Part shown: piece after piece, positions 1 through 10,429 of the stretch | Layout: each line of letters opens with the position of its first letter | Position numbering within the stretch: position 1 is the first letter of the stretch | Assembly (NCBI GenBank): GCA_017163975.1 | Contig: JAFFSR010000347.1 | Coordinates: forward strand, 496,001 to 560,000 | Direction: 5' to 3' | Source: Anastatus disparis | Lineage: Eukaryota > Arthropoda > Insecta > Hymenoptera > Eupelmidae | Length of the DNA: 64,000 nucleotides | Translations under genes and position numbers: made by a program | The notes under the pieces: generated by a model | Told to the model about the DNA's origin: nothing | Database searches by the model: none | The model's input: the letters and a program-made list of their open reading frames with translations, nothing else

Positions 1-2
1 GT

Positions 3-554
3 ATTCAAGCCATATTTTGCGGGCCATCTAACTGCGGTAAAACTAATAGCCTACTCGCAATGATTACACATCCTAATGGAATAAGATTCGAGAACGTATA
101 CGTCTACTCGAAGTCTCTAAATCAACCAAAGTATAAGTATTTTAAAGAACTCCTCGAACCGATAGACGGTATACAATATTTTCTATTCAGCGAACAAGAA
201 TCAGTAGTATCACCTGACGATGCCTTACCTAATTCTATAATGGTATTCGACGACATAGCTTGCGCAGTCGACTATTTCTATCTCTGTCAATCTTATGCTC
301 ATGTACCGAAACATCTTGTAAGAGACAATTTAAATTTATTAATAATTTTTCGACAAGATGATGTCAACTTAAGACATTTGTACGATGATCACGTGAATTC
401 GGACATGACTTATGCACAATTTAAAAGCCTATGTTCACGATGTTGGACCGATGATAAGAATGGTTTCTTGATGCTTGAAAAAGATAGTTCAATCAATGCT
501 GGCAAGTACAGAAAGGGCTTTGACTGTCTTGCTATAAATATAGAACACTCTTAG
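3..554 (+). pseudogene. Maverick/Polinton packaging ATPase (FtsK/HerA-like), 5' end outside window
   Basis: The reading frame is open from the left edge (codon at 3) to a TAG at 552-554, so the N-terminus lies outside the window. A Walker A P-loop, GPSNCGKT, is encoded at 21-44. A Walker B-like strand ending in FDDI follows at 246-257. This spacing fits the A32/FtsK-HerA-type ATPase of Mavericks/Polintons, thought to pump DNA into a capsid. The visible part has no internal stop, but the neighbours in the same unit are broken, so I treat the copy as part of a dead element. The next gene follows within 50 bases in the same direction, as in Polinton gene blocks. Family assignment is confident; functionality is not. 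Confidence 0.75.
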
Positions 555-1479
555 TTCAATCATATCATTCCATGTTCGAACGTCGAATCGACAACATGGC
601 CGACATTCGCCGAAGAAAAGATACTGCATCAACTTATCAAAGCGAGAAATGCAGTTAAGCGTAAATACAATCTATTAAAATATGGAAAGGATACTTTCGA
701 TAAAGCAATTGGAGAAACTTCCAGATCAATAGTCGATCCTTTACAAAAACTTGTTGAGACATCTAAAGAATCTCGAAATATCGAAACCAAGGAATAAGCT
801 ACTGATGCTATGAGTGTGAATAATGACAGTATTGATGAGTCTTATGATGAAATCAAATTATGAACCATCTTTGAATGAATCTGTTCGACCGCATACGGAT
901 ACAGAATTTGAATCAGCTCTCAGTGATGAAAATAGCGGAACGAATGATAACAAGTATATTCACAATCTCGTGAAAAATAAGACCCAGGATTTGGATAAAA
1001 TTTATGGTGTTCATAAAGAGGGTAGCAAATACCGAATAGGCGACTTACCTATTTACTTTGAAGATAAAGTTAAAGATGTGAAATATCCGAGAACTGATGG
1101 TTTGCTAGAGTTGATACTAGCAAAACAGCCTAATCAGAAAAACTTTAGCTCAAGTGATATGCAAAACTATCGACAGAGTCTTGAAGCTACCAGTGCTCAC
1201 AAGAGACGTTACAGAAACCATGAACAGATTCGTGCTCACAGAAGCAAGAAATTTGATAACATCATTGCTCCTATGTTTAAACGTGGTGGTGGACTATTAC
1301 CTCTATACAAAGTTGCTAGAAGGGATATTTTGATGGATTACGTCTATTGGGATGATCCTAATGAACTTGTCGATTGATTACAATTACTCATATCTCAGAG
1401 AGAAGCTGGAAACCCTAGTCATACAAACAAGATCCATTCAATCATCGAAGAACTGCGAGAAGCTGGCTATATATACTGA
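555..1479 (+). pseudogene. DUF8207-like Maverick protein, disrupted
   Basis: This is the second gene of the Polinton block. A basic N-terminal stretch rich in Lys/Arg is readable from about 597 to 794 in frame with the ATPase. It is followed by a TAA at 795-797 and a shift to another frame near 850. The longest open piece (823-1377) contains a YGV-x-KEG...IGDLPI...G-LELI pattern that I associate with the uncharacterised DUF8207 domain, common in insect Polintons. A TGA at 1375-1377 is followed in frame by a further conserved-looking tail to a TGA at 1477-1479. The function is unknown; a structural or virion-like role is only a guess from its company. At least two stops and one frameshift make it a pseudogene. 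Confidence 0.6.
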
Positions 1480-1509
1480 GACACAAGCGAATACTTGAAC
1501 ATTATCAAG

Positions 1510-1932
1510 ATGAGTGTCGACGTATTCAGACGTAATCTTAAATAAAGCGAGGGCGGTCGTGGTCCTCTAGGCGTTGGATATAAAATCACATCCGATGGTC
1601 AGTATGACTTGGAGAATAAGAGACTTTGTAATCTCGCATCACCTAATCAACTCAATGAGGCTGTAAATTTAGATACTTTACAACATTTTGTACGTTTGGA
1701 AGTTCAAAGATTATTAGATTCAATATCTAGTTTGAGAAGTGATCTTAATAACCTAGATAAAATTGTAGGGATGTATAGAGATGAACTCGATAAGAAATTT
1801 GCACAAAGCCAGACGGAAATCGAGACTATAGAAGAAGCATTATCACTGCTAGTGCAAAACAGTCAATCGATAACCATCGATGGAACAACGTCAAAGAGTA
1901 GTAGAAGAGCTTCACAAGCCAGCGCGTCGTAA
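1510..1932 (+). pseudogene. Maverick coiled-coil protein, one internal stop
   Basis: An ATG at 1510 opens a frame that meets TAA at codon 12 (1543-1545) and then stays open to 1932. The C-terminal two thirds (from about 1660) is a heptad-rich coiled coil with many Leu, Ile, Glu and Asn residues. The N-terminal part has a GGRGPLG-GYK-TSDGQYD region that recurs, as I remember, in insect Polinton proteins of unknown role. The 3' end overlaps the upstream start of the integrase frame (1880) by about 50 bases in another phase. I cannot assign a function; a virion or scaffold component is only a possibility. Confidence 0.5.
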
Positions 1933-2779
1933 TTATCCACGTCAAAAGTTCGATGTGCGAGGTTTTGACGAGCAGACATGGCAAGCAGATCTAGTAGAAA
2001 TGCAACCTTATTCTAAAGAGAATGAAGGATTTAAATATATGCTTACCGTAATAGATGTATTTTCAAAGTATGCGTGGGCAGTTCCTGTTAAACGAAAAAC
2101 TGGACAAGATGTCGCTGATGCTATGAAATCTATTTTACGTCAAGGTCGAGTACCAAAGAATTTACAAACAGATAATGGCAAAGAGTTCTATAATACGAAT
2201 TTTCAAAGTCTTATGGAAAGTTACAAAATTAATCTATACTCTACGTACAGCAATCTTAAAGCATCTATTTGTGAACGTTTTAATCGTACACTGAAAAATA
2301 AGATGTGGGTAGAGTTTAGTTTACGTGGAAACTATAAATAGCTTGATATTTTACCTAAGCTAATAATAGCTTACAATGATAGAAAACATTGAACTATCGG
2401 TATGAAGCCGAAAGAAGTTACAGCTACTAACAAAGCAGAAATTCTCAAACGTTTTTATAAAAAAATTATTCTAACTAAAAAGTCAAAGTTTAAAGTTGAT
2501 GATAAAGTTAGAGTTAATAACGTGAAGCAATTATTTGAGAAGGGATATACACTTTACTGGTCCACAGAGATATTTACAATAACTAAAGTGTCAGCAACTA
2601 ATCCAGAAACTTATCATCTCAAAGATTATCACGATCAGCCCATCACTGGTGGCTTCTATAAACAGGAACTCCAAAAAGTAATGAATCCCGATGTATATCT
2701 TGTAGAAAAAGTCTTGAAGAAACGAGGTAATCAAGTTTATGTAAAATGGCTTGGTTTTGATGCTTTTCACAATAGCTGA
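1880..2779 (+). pseudogene. Maverick/Polinton integrase with C-terminal chromodomain, two in-frame stops
   Basis: This is a retroviral-type (rve) integrase that would join Polinton ends to target DNA. Catalytic Asp is seen in WQADLVEM (codon 37 from 1880), the second Asp in QTDNGKEF (codon 98) and the Glu in ICERFNRT (codon 132). After the core, the same frame continues through a TAG at 2339-2341 (apparently an old Trp codon) and a TGA near 2390 (apparently an old Arg codon). It then gives an SH3-like segment (about 2440-2660) and a chromodomain beginning with the YLVEKVL motif near 2697. The last codons run into TGA at 2777-2779. All pieces share one frame, so the lesions are point mutations. 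The N-terminal zinc-binding domain is not evident. Confidence 0.8.
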
Positions 2780-2828
2780 ATTAATAAGTTATTGGTATTA
2801 ATAAGGTGTTGGCGCAAATTTTATTTAA

Positions 2829-2937
2829 CCTTCAGGCGGCCGGGGTGTTTTTGATAATATTTTACGTTAGTTTTTGATAATATTTTACTATGTCACAATT
2901 GGTGACCCCAAAAGGTGCCACCCCGGCCGCCTGAAGG
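2829..2937. mobile_element. piggyBac-like MITE (109 bp) with TTAA target sites
   Basis: Perfect inverted repeats CCTTCAGGCGGCCGGGGTG occur at 2829-2847 and, inverted, at 2919-2937. Both outer ends abut TTAA (2825-2828 and 2938-2941), the canonical piggyBac target duplication. The inside holds two direct copies of a 19-bp T/A-rich unit (2847-2865 and 2870-2888). It has no coding capacity. It lies in the gap between the convergent integrase and polymerase genes. Alternative: a terminator-like hairpin native to the Polinton, but TTAA on both sides argues for insertion. Confidence 0.6.
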
Positions 2938-3024
2938 TTAAAGCGTTGTAGTCCATTCTGAAAGAAAAATAATGGTTTATTATACTAATAGTATATATTT
3001 AAGAGATATTTTCTAAGTACTTAC

Positions 3025-3189
3025 TTAAGACGATGTTTCTTCGATCCTTGGTTTCTTGCTGAAAGGCTCTCCGTTATCTGGCTCGTCGACTGAACGAATG
3101 TGCTCGTTGCCGTTGCGGAGCTCCTTATGTAGGACTTCTCCTCTCTCTGGGGCTACTCCCACCTCTTCTACCTCCCACTCTTCAGTCAT
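3025..3189 (-). CDS. small intact ORF (54 aa) beside the Maverick polymerase
   Basis: This is a complete ORF from ATG (3189-3187) to TAA (3027-3025) on the minus strand, starting ten bases after the polymerase stop. The predicted protein is very acidic in its first half (repeated Glu) and has a short basic KKPR motif near the C-terminus followed by Glu and Ser. No known domain is recognised. It is the only frame in this Polinton that shows no lesion, but at 54 codons that could be chance. Its position suggests an accessory gene or the last exon of the polymerase transcript. Function unknown. Confidence 0.45.
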   Translation of the reverse strand: MTEEWEVEEVGVAPERGEVLHKELRNGNEHIRSVDEPDNGEPFSKKPRIEETSS

Positions 3190-3198
3190 TTCCAACAC

Positions 3199-6100
3199 TT
3201 ATGATTTGTCTAGAACTTTGTAATGGCCCCATGGCAACGTATCAGTCGTATCAGCTAATAGATGACGTTTGTTGTCATGCGGGCTTAAAGCAATTTTTTA
3301 TTGCTGCTCTGTATGTACAACATGGCGGCTGAATTGAATATTATTTTGAATGCATCTTACAGCAGCTGTTTTAACCCCTTTAGCCTTCTTGATAGGGTTC
3401 TTATTCTGTATGCAGACTGCATACATTTTGCTGCATAACCCAATGAACTCTGTCATTACATTACCTCCACACTCATTTTTCATGAGATCAATCACCTTCT
3501 TGTTAACAGTGGTAAGTCCAAACTGATTATTGACTGGATAGTCCGATGTATCGAACTTGTCGATATCTCTCTTCATCATCTCATATACGTTCACATTACG
3601 TATTTCATATATAAGGCTATCCGTGTCCGTGTACAGCAGTTTACATTTGTCACCAACAGGTTCTCTCATATATGAATAATGGAAATCATAAACGAGAGTC
3701 TTGGAGATATCCAGCACACTGAGTCCAACGTATATAGGCTTCCTCACCGTTATCTGCGTGCAAGCTAATTGTACTGCCACAAGGTTTTTGTCAAAAATTC
3801 TTCTGCTGTGAAAGTTTGGAGTCGCGATGAGTGCTTCTGCTCCGTAACGACCACTCTATTTATTCACTAGTTTAACATCGACTCTCTTTCGCTCGTGATC
3901 CATTGTCTTACCATAGACTGCGTTGATTATCAATTTGAAAAAGAGCTTCTCGAATTCATTCTTGGACTGCTTCCTTTTCTCCGTGTCCAAGTCAACGTAA
4001 GGCTTTAACCATGGACTCTGTTGAAACTGAAGAACTCTATGTACTTTTTTCACGACAGCTCCATGCTTAATGGCTTGCTTCAATGCAAGATAGTGAATGA
4101 CATATCGCTCCTTATTGTCGAGCGTGGTTAATAACTTCTTTTGTTTATCATCACGTGGCGCTTTATGTTCCGGACATAAAGGTAAATCTTTATGAGCATC
4201 GTGAATACTAGGCGGATATTCCAAGTCGACTTCATAAATAAAACCGACTCTTGAATCATCTGAAACGTTGTAATCAAATACCATGTTGTCATTGACGTCA
4301 AGCCATTTGAAATCTCCAGTTGGTAAGTGCTGCGTCATTGCCCATCCATAGAGATTGTTCGCATCAAAGTACATAAGATACTTATCTTTTTCAGCAGGAT
4401 TATAATCGTCCATATACTTATTATTTGCCTTGGCGTATCGATTGGAGCACTGCCTGATCCCTCCTCTTATACCTCTCTCGATGATCATCAGCATATCAAT
4501 GTCAGTCAACAACTCTGGTTTTATATCGGTGTATTTCAACATGTCGTCCCATGTCAGGCCTGGAGTTGTGTAGTAATGTGCTGGATCCAATCGATAAGCT
4601 TCCGCACACGTTGATCGAAAATTTTCAAAAATTTCAGCTAACAGGAGGACATCTGTCTTCAAGTATATATCGGAATACTCGCCTAGCGTCTCTATCCTGA
4701 GTGCTTCCCACACATTTCTCGCGTGCGTGTAATCTTCTTCGCTGATCTCAGACTCATTCAATTTACTGTAGAAGTCTTCTTTCGATGGTAACTCTTTCTC
4801 TTCTAATTTCTTAAAAGCGCTCACGTAGTCGTATGAGAAAACTCCTTTTCTGAGTAATAACTTGATCTGCTCTCCTGTGTAGCCTGACTCCTCGAATGCT
4901 TGAGAGGTAATATTATGCTCATCCAAGTAGAAACTCAATTTCTCCAGTGATGGAGGCATGAATCTGAAGGAGTCTATGAATCTAAAACTCACATCGCTAC
5001 CTTCAACATGCTTTGTGAAGGAAATATAGCGTTCCTTGTTTTCTTCGTTCAGCTGTACACGTCCTTTAAAATTGTCAGCTGTGGCGAGCTTCTTGATGAT
5101 GAAATGAGAGTCGTACCAAGTCAAGTTATGAAAGACGACTGGAATGAATTTCGCATCTTGGAAATTTATATTACGTTCCCCATGAGCAACACCTCTGTAC
5201 TTTCCCGTAAGGTGTCAGTGGTCTCTCACTTTTATAGCAGAAGGAGCAAAAGACTTTGTAAAAATATGACAGATTTTAGCTGCTTTAAAGTCTTCTTGAT
5301 CTTTTCTAGTGATATCCGTAGGCTTCAGATTAGAATGTAAAGCATTTAACTCGTCTGCCAATGCTTGAAGTTGCTCAACAAACCACTCAGCAGGAGTCTT
5401 GATACCATTCGCTTCTTGTCTATAGCTGTAATATCCAGACCTCTCGTCATCAAAACTACACTTTATGTAATATCCAATGCTATAGGCCTGATGACGTTGG
5501 TATACACGCGTATTACGAAACAACAAAACATTATCATTTTTCGAAGGTAACTGGATTCTACACTTATTCATCTGCTGACAGTCCAATACATGAGCCTTGA
5601 ATTTCTCTTCATTAATGAAGTAGTGCAGACATCCATCACAAATATATCGACATCGTGTATTTTTCGTCACTTGAGATTTCACTAATCTTGATAAATTTTT
5701 AATCCACACATAGTGGAACTTGGGAATATAGACATTATCGTCTTCTTCTTCTTCTTCTTCTTCATCGATGTAAAAGTCTTGTATGAGAAGCGAATGAACA
5801 TGTTTTTCCTGCTTGAGAGAAGTGACGTGACATGGATGGATGAAGTACCCCGTCCCAGATTGATTTAATATGTACACATTGATAGATATATTATTTAAAT
5901 TCTCAAATTTAACCACTTGTTTGATTGGAACAGGAAAGTCTATTCCAGTAAAATCGAGTTCATTTTGAAAATCCATGTAGTTGTTCAATTGATTGGAATG
6001 ACAATCAACCGGATGTAGCGCAGATAATATAGCCCACTTGTAGCACTGTTCATCGTTGTTTTGAACGTTCACGCATGCCTTTTTATCCTGAATGAACTTT

Positions 6101-6249
6101 GGTAGTTGAATATATGAGCTGCCTCTCATAGGTTCGAGCTTATTGATGTTTACAACGAGATTTAATATCTCACGCAGACTCCATCCAGACCCTTTCTGTT
6201 CAAACTCTACTGTTTCTCGAAGAATGGGCTGTGTAATGTTATCATCGAA
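3199..6249 (-). pseudogene. Maverick/Polinton protein-primed DNA polymerase B, three nonsense mutations
   Basis: One reading frame on the minus strand runs from about 6249 to TAA at 3201-3199 (about 1016 codons) and is interrupted by stops at 5217-5215, 3858-3856 and 3300-3298. Because all pieces are in the same phase, the lesions are point changes. The first falls where a Cys is expected after RDH in a zinc-binding stretch; the second replaces a likely Trp. Visible features are a CxxC...H zinc-like cluster (about 5560-5640), exonuclease-type IPVVFHNL...YDSHF (about 5110-5150), FIDSFRFM, a palm DANNLYGWAM motif (about 4345), KLIINAVYGKTM, and the catalytic YTDTDS motif (about 3635). This is the family-B polymerase that replicates Polintons from protein-primed ends. 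No start ATG is seen; an in-frame TAG lies at 6252-6250. The final motif before the stop (LPWGHYK) matches the family's usual end. Confidence 0.85.
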
Positions 6250-6831
<582 letters not shown>

Positions 6832-7029
6832 ACACAATAGCTTTTATATTCCTTAAAATAACATTCATTATACATATATATTCATTACATACCTCTCTCT
6901 CTCTCTCTTGCTCATACTTAAAAATATTAATCTCTTTCGCATACTCTTATATTATTTTTAAAAAAGCATTCATTATAAACTTGCACAGTAGTTTAATTTC
7001 AATTTATACACACATCCTTTATATTACAC

Positions 7030-7395
7030 ACACGAACACACTAAATTTTTTCAATCACTCAGCCATTCATAAATTGACTTACAAATTTTTTTTTATATCT
7101 ACAAATCTATTAAAAATTTTTTTTTTATGATACATACACATTCATTCAAAATTTTCAATCACTCGTCCATTCATAAATTAACTGATCAATTTTTTTTTTT
7201 AAATTTACAAACCCATTTAGAATATTTTTTTTCATTATACATATACACATTCATTCATTCATTTATTCATAATTTTCAATCATTCACCTCCTTTAATCCA
7301 AATTTTTTAATGACTCATCCATTCATGAATTTTTTTTTTTTTTTATCTACAAACCTATTTAAAATATTTTTATCATATATACACATTCATCCTTT
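7030..7395. repeat. degenerate tandem repeat, unit about 110 bp, three copies
   Basis: Three diverged copies share the order TTTTCAATCACTC, CATTCATAAATT, a long T run, ATCTACAAACCTATT and ACACATTCATTC. The surrounding 6840-7560 is T-rich low-complexity DNA without a credible gene. Confidence 0.6.
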
Positions 7396-7602
7396 TAATC
7401 ATTATCTACTCGCAACATACTCGCAACATACTTTCATTCAATCATACATTTTTTCATTAAATTTTTTTTAATATTCATTCATACTTTAATATTATTAAAT
7501 AAACATTCTTATTCATTCACCCATTCTTTATTTTTAAAATACAAAATAAAATACATAAATTATTTTTTCATGTTACGCCTTTTAAGCTCTTTTCGTAGAG
7601 CT

Positions 7603-7727
7603 AAGAATGAGCGAGATAATGAAATATTGAGAGAATTGGATGTATTCTTTTTTGTTGAGAGATTTTGTTTGACTCTCAATCTTACTACATCCAATTCTCT
7701 CAATATTTGATTATCTCGCTCATTCTT
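7603..7727. repeat. 42-bp-arm hairpin (MITE-like)
   Basis: Arms 7603-7644 and 7686-7727 are nearly perfect inverted complements (core GAGCGAGATAATGAAATATT) around a 41-bp loop that contains its own small inverted repeat (GTTGAGAG/CTCTCAAT). It could be a foldback MITE remnant or a small-RNA-producing hairpin. Confidence 0.7.
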
Positions 7728-7737
7728 GCACAAACTC

Positions 7738-7867
7738 ATTTTTTTTTAGCCGGTCTCGGCGATGACCATTGTGGTGGTGAGTGTTCTCGACTTTCTGTGG
7801 CGTTCTCTTTTTCATTTATTTCTTCAGCCTTTGTCAAAACAATTTTATTTTCAACGGATGTATTCTG
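7738..7867 (-). CDS. possible terminal coding exon, host or TE-derived (hypothetical)
   Basis: On the minus strand a T-rich tract ending in CAG at 7870-7868 looks like a 3' splice site. It is followed by an open frame of about 42 codons rich in Glu, Lys, Ser and Pro (motif SPPQWSSPRP, then Lys-Lys-Lys) ending at TGA (7738-7740). A possible short upstream exon with a GTACGT donor lies around 7924-7955 and would join in phase. No domain is recognised. This is an inference from splice signals and composition; it could be chance. Confidence 0.2.
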
Positions 7868-8106
7868 AAAAAAACAATTAAAACATAATGAGAAATGAAT
7901 TATCTACTATTAATTTTCTACGTACCCTTTTGCCGAGATGTTGACTGTTGAGTAGACTGAAGAATAATGACATGTAAGAACAGCGAGCTGGCCGTATATA
8001 CCATCATTCACGCTTCCTATTGGTTCCTCAAAAGACCAATAGGATTTTTCCTCTCCCCTTTCTCTTCCCTAAGACATATAACGAGTTTCAACTCATTCTT
8101 ATATAT

Positions 8107-10158
8107 GGGTGATTCTATTCGAACGGGTCAAATTCAAATTTTGAAATAATAGAAAATAAAGGTGTTCATTTTCAAAATTTTACTTAGGTTTTTTCATGGT
8201 TATATCTAATAGAACAATATCCTAAAGTAGCCAAGCTGTCCATAGGTTATTTCCAGAAAAACTGATGGATAAAAAATATACTGACACAGAGGAATTACTT
8301 TTATTCCAGGGGAATTACTTTTTTTATTACCATCACTTGATATATTATTTTATAATAATATTTATGTCGAACAAAGATTCTAAACTATCTGAAATACTTT
8401 AGAATTAGCTATTACCATATATGGATGAATTTTTAAAAATAAAAAACGAAGAGTTACAGCGAAAATATGTATTTTTAAACATTATTAAAAGAAAGTTAAA
8501 GAACAAATAAATATATCCATACTTGAAAAAGTTTGCTTTTTCAAAATATATAATAACATTATTTTTGTGTTTGGGAGTGGAGTTCAGTGTACTTGATGAT
8601 AGAGGATTAGTAGGAAGTTCGGCACGTCCACGTGTAGAAACCATTTTATTATCAATACAATCTAAAAAAATATATATTCAATATATAGATTTTCCAATTC
8701 AGATTTTTCAAAGACTTTCATTTAAATTCAGATAATTATATACTTACTTTGATATCAACGACAAACTCTTTGATTTCGCTTTATTTATTTGTAGTATATA
8801 CGTAGTATATAGTGTAGTATGTAAATATGACTACAGTGATTGTTTACAAAAAGATTTGAGAATGTGCTTACTCTGAAATTCTTCACAAATATATATATAT
8901 ATATTCAATTTTGAATATATAAAAATTATAAGCAGTATAATATGTATTAAATTTCAAGTGTACAAATAAGTTAACACTTCATGGTGTGAAATTCATGAAT
9001 AATATTGTTGACTTTATTATTTAATTAGAATTTTGTGAGTGCATCTCAAAAAAGGCAGGGGAGATATATGCCAGGGGAGATTACCTGATAATTTGAATGA
9101 GATTTTTACCGAGTAAACGGTCTCCAACATTCACTACTGTACAAACTTTTTTAGTTGTGCATTACTACTTTCTTAAACATCTATTACGTATTTAAATATG
9201 CGCTTACATCATCTGTGACAGTTAAATGTTTAGAGCCAGGGGAATTATCGTAGAAAAGATAACTTAGCTTTCATAAGTGAAATGATATTTACACGTAAAC
9301 AAAAATGTATTCTATGATCAACAAAGCAATCTTTTAGCAAAATAAACATATAATAACAATATTTCTATGTGATAGGAATAGCTTATATTTTCATAAGATT
9401 CAAATATAACATTTTTTATTATTATTGCTTTTTATCTATGAAAAAATATACATTTTTTTTTATAATAACAGAGGGTCAAAGAAAATTTTTTTTTCAACCA
9501 TTCTGCTGAAATGTACACGGAAATGACAGATAACAGCTACGCTATGTTTGTCACATCAGTGATCAATGTGTGTCGAAAATTTTGAGTTTCCACATAGATG
9601 GGCGATGTGTGCACGCCGAATTTCTATGTTTGCGCATTGTCTAACTACACTCGACTCATAGGAGGTTGTCACACTGATCATCTTTTATTTTCGCACTGCT
9701 TGCCAATGTGTAAACATAGAAAATTTTCAAATCTGACATGTATGAAAAAAAAGTAAATAATATACATATACAAGTAATAATACATAACTTTTGTTCTAAT
9801 TGATCAAAATAGTCGATCCGGGGTTTATTTTAAAGATTATTGTTGATATTTTTAATATATTAATAAATAAAAGCATAAAAATAGTTGTAAGAACACGTAA
9901 AGTTGGAAAAATAGTACGATGCGCCATGGTATCAATGTTTTAAAATCGAAAATATAAAAAAAACGTTTAAAAATCTGTTTAAAAAACATAAGGCAAAATA
10001 TTCTCACCTAACCTAAAAGTTAGTATTTTTTATGTATGAAATCATATAAAAATTTCAAAAAAAAAAAAAATATAGTTTTTGAGAAAATCGAAGAGAAAAC
10101 TTGTATTGATAGTTTATTAAACGATCACATGTGATTACCCATTAGAATAGAATCACCC
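8107..10158. mobile_element. 2.05-kb TIR DNA element, non-coding
   Basis: The ends GGGTGATTCTATTC (8107-8120) and its inverse (10145-10158) are identical over 14 bases; a short mismatch and a shared GGGT follow. Both are flanked by ATAT (8103-8106, 10159-10162), a plausible target duplication. No transposase is visible. The interior is A+T rich and holds several copies of the CCAGGGGA(A/G)ATTAC motif. The superfamily is undetermined. Confidence 0.55.
8541..8644 (-). CDS. possible first coding exon (hypothetical)
   Basis: Minus-strand ATG at 8644 opens a frame beginning MVSTRGRAELP and rich in Ser, Thr, Pro and Asn before it degenerates into A+T-rich sequence. The composition differs from its surroundings and resembles the disordered N-terminus of a nuclear protein. 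It lies inside the TIR element, so it may be captured sequence or chance. No downstream partner exon could be joined in phase with certainty. Confidence 0.18.
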
Positions 10159-10217
10159 ATATACATTATTCTCTCTCGTACAAATTTACTCCAATATCCT
10201 TAAAACATTCTTATTTT

Positions 10218-10219
10218 AA

Positions 10220-10245
<26 letters not shown>
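10218..10245. repeat. (CT)n microsatellite
   Basis: A short CT run immediately upstream of the non-LTR retrotransposon sequence. It may mark its truncated 5' insertion point. Confidence 0.9.
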
Positions 10246-10250
<5 letters not shown>

Positions 10251-10355
10251 GCGAGATGGAAGAATGTGGATGTTTCTACGCAGGTTGCTTCTGTTGAGGA
10301 CCTAGATGCTTTTTTAGCCAAGGTGATGCTGGTCGGCGTCAGTCCAGCATCGTAG
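10251..10355 (+). pseudogene. C-terminal fragment of non-LTR retrotransposon ORF1
   Basis: An open frame with no start, about 34 codons, ends with TAG at 10353-10355 directly before the ORF2 region. Its VEDLDAFLAKV segment resembles the tail of an ORF1 protein. The element is therefore 5'-truncated inside ORF1. Confidence 0.45.
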
Positions 10356-10429
10356 CTCCTAGTGTTGGGGTAAGTCCACTCTCTCCTCCACTCCTCTCTA
10401 ATACATCACTCTCTACTAATAACCCTGTT

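Noticed and set aside
4327..4614. Plus-strand frame within the polymerase region
   Set aside because: Shadow of the minus-strand PolB frame, which has clear polymerase motifs.
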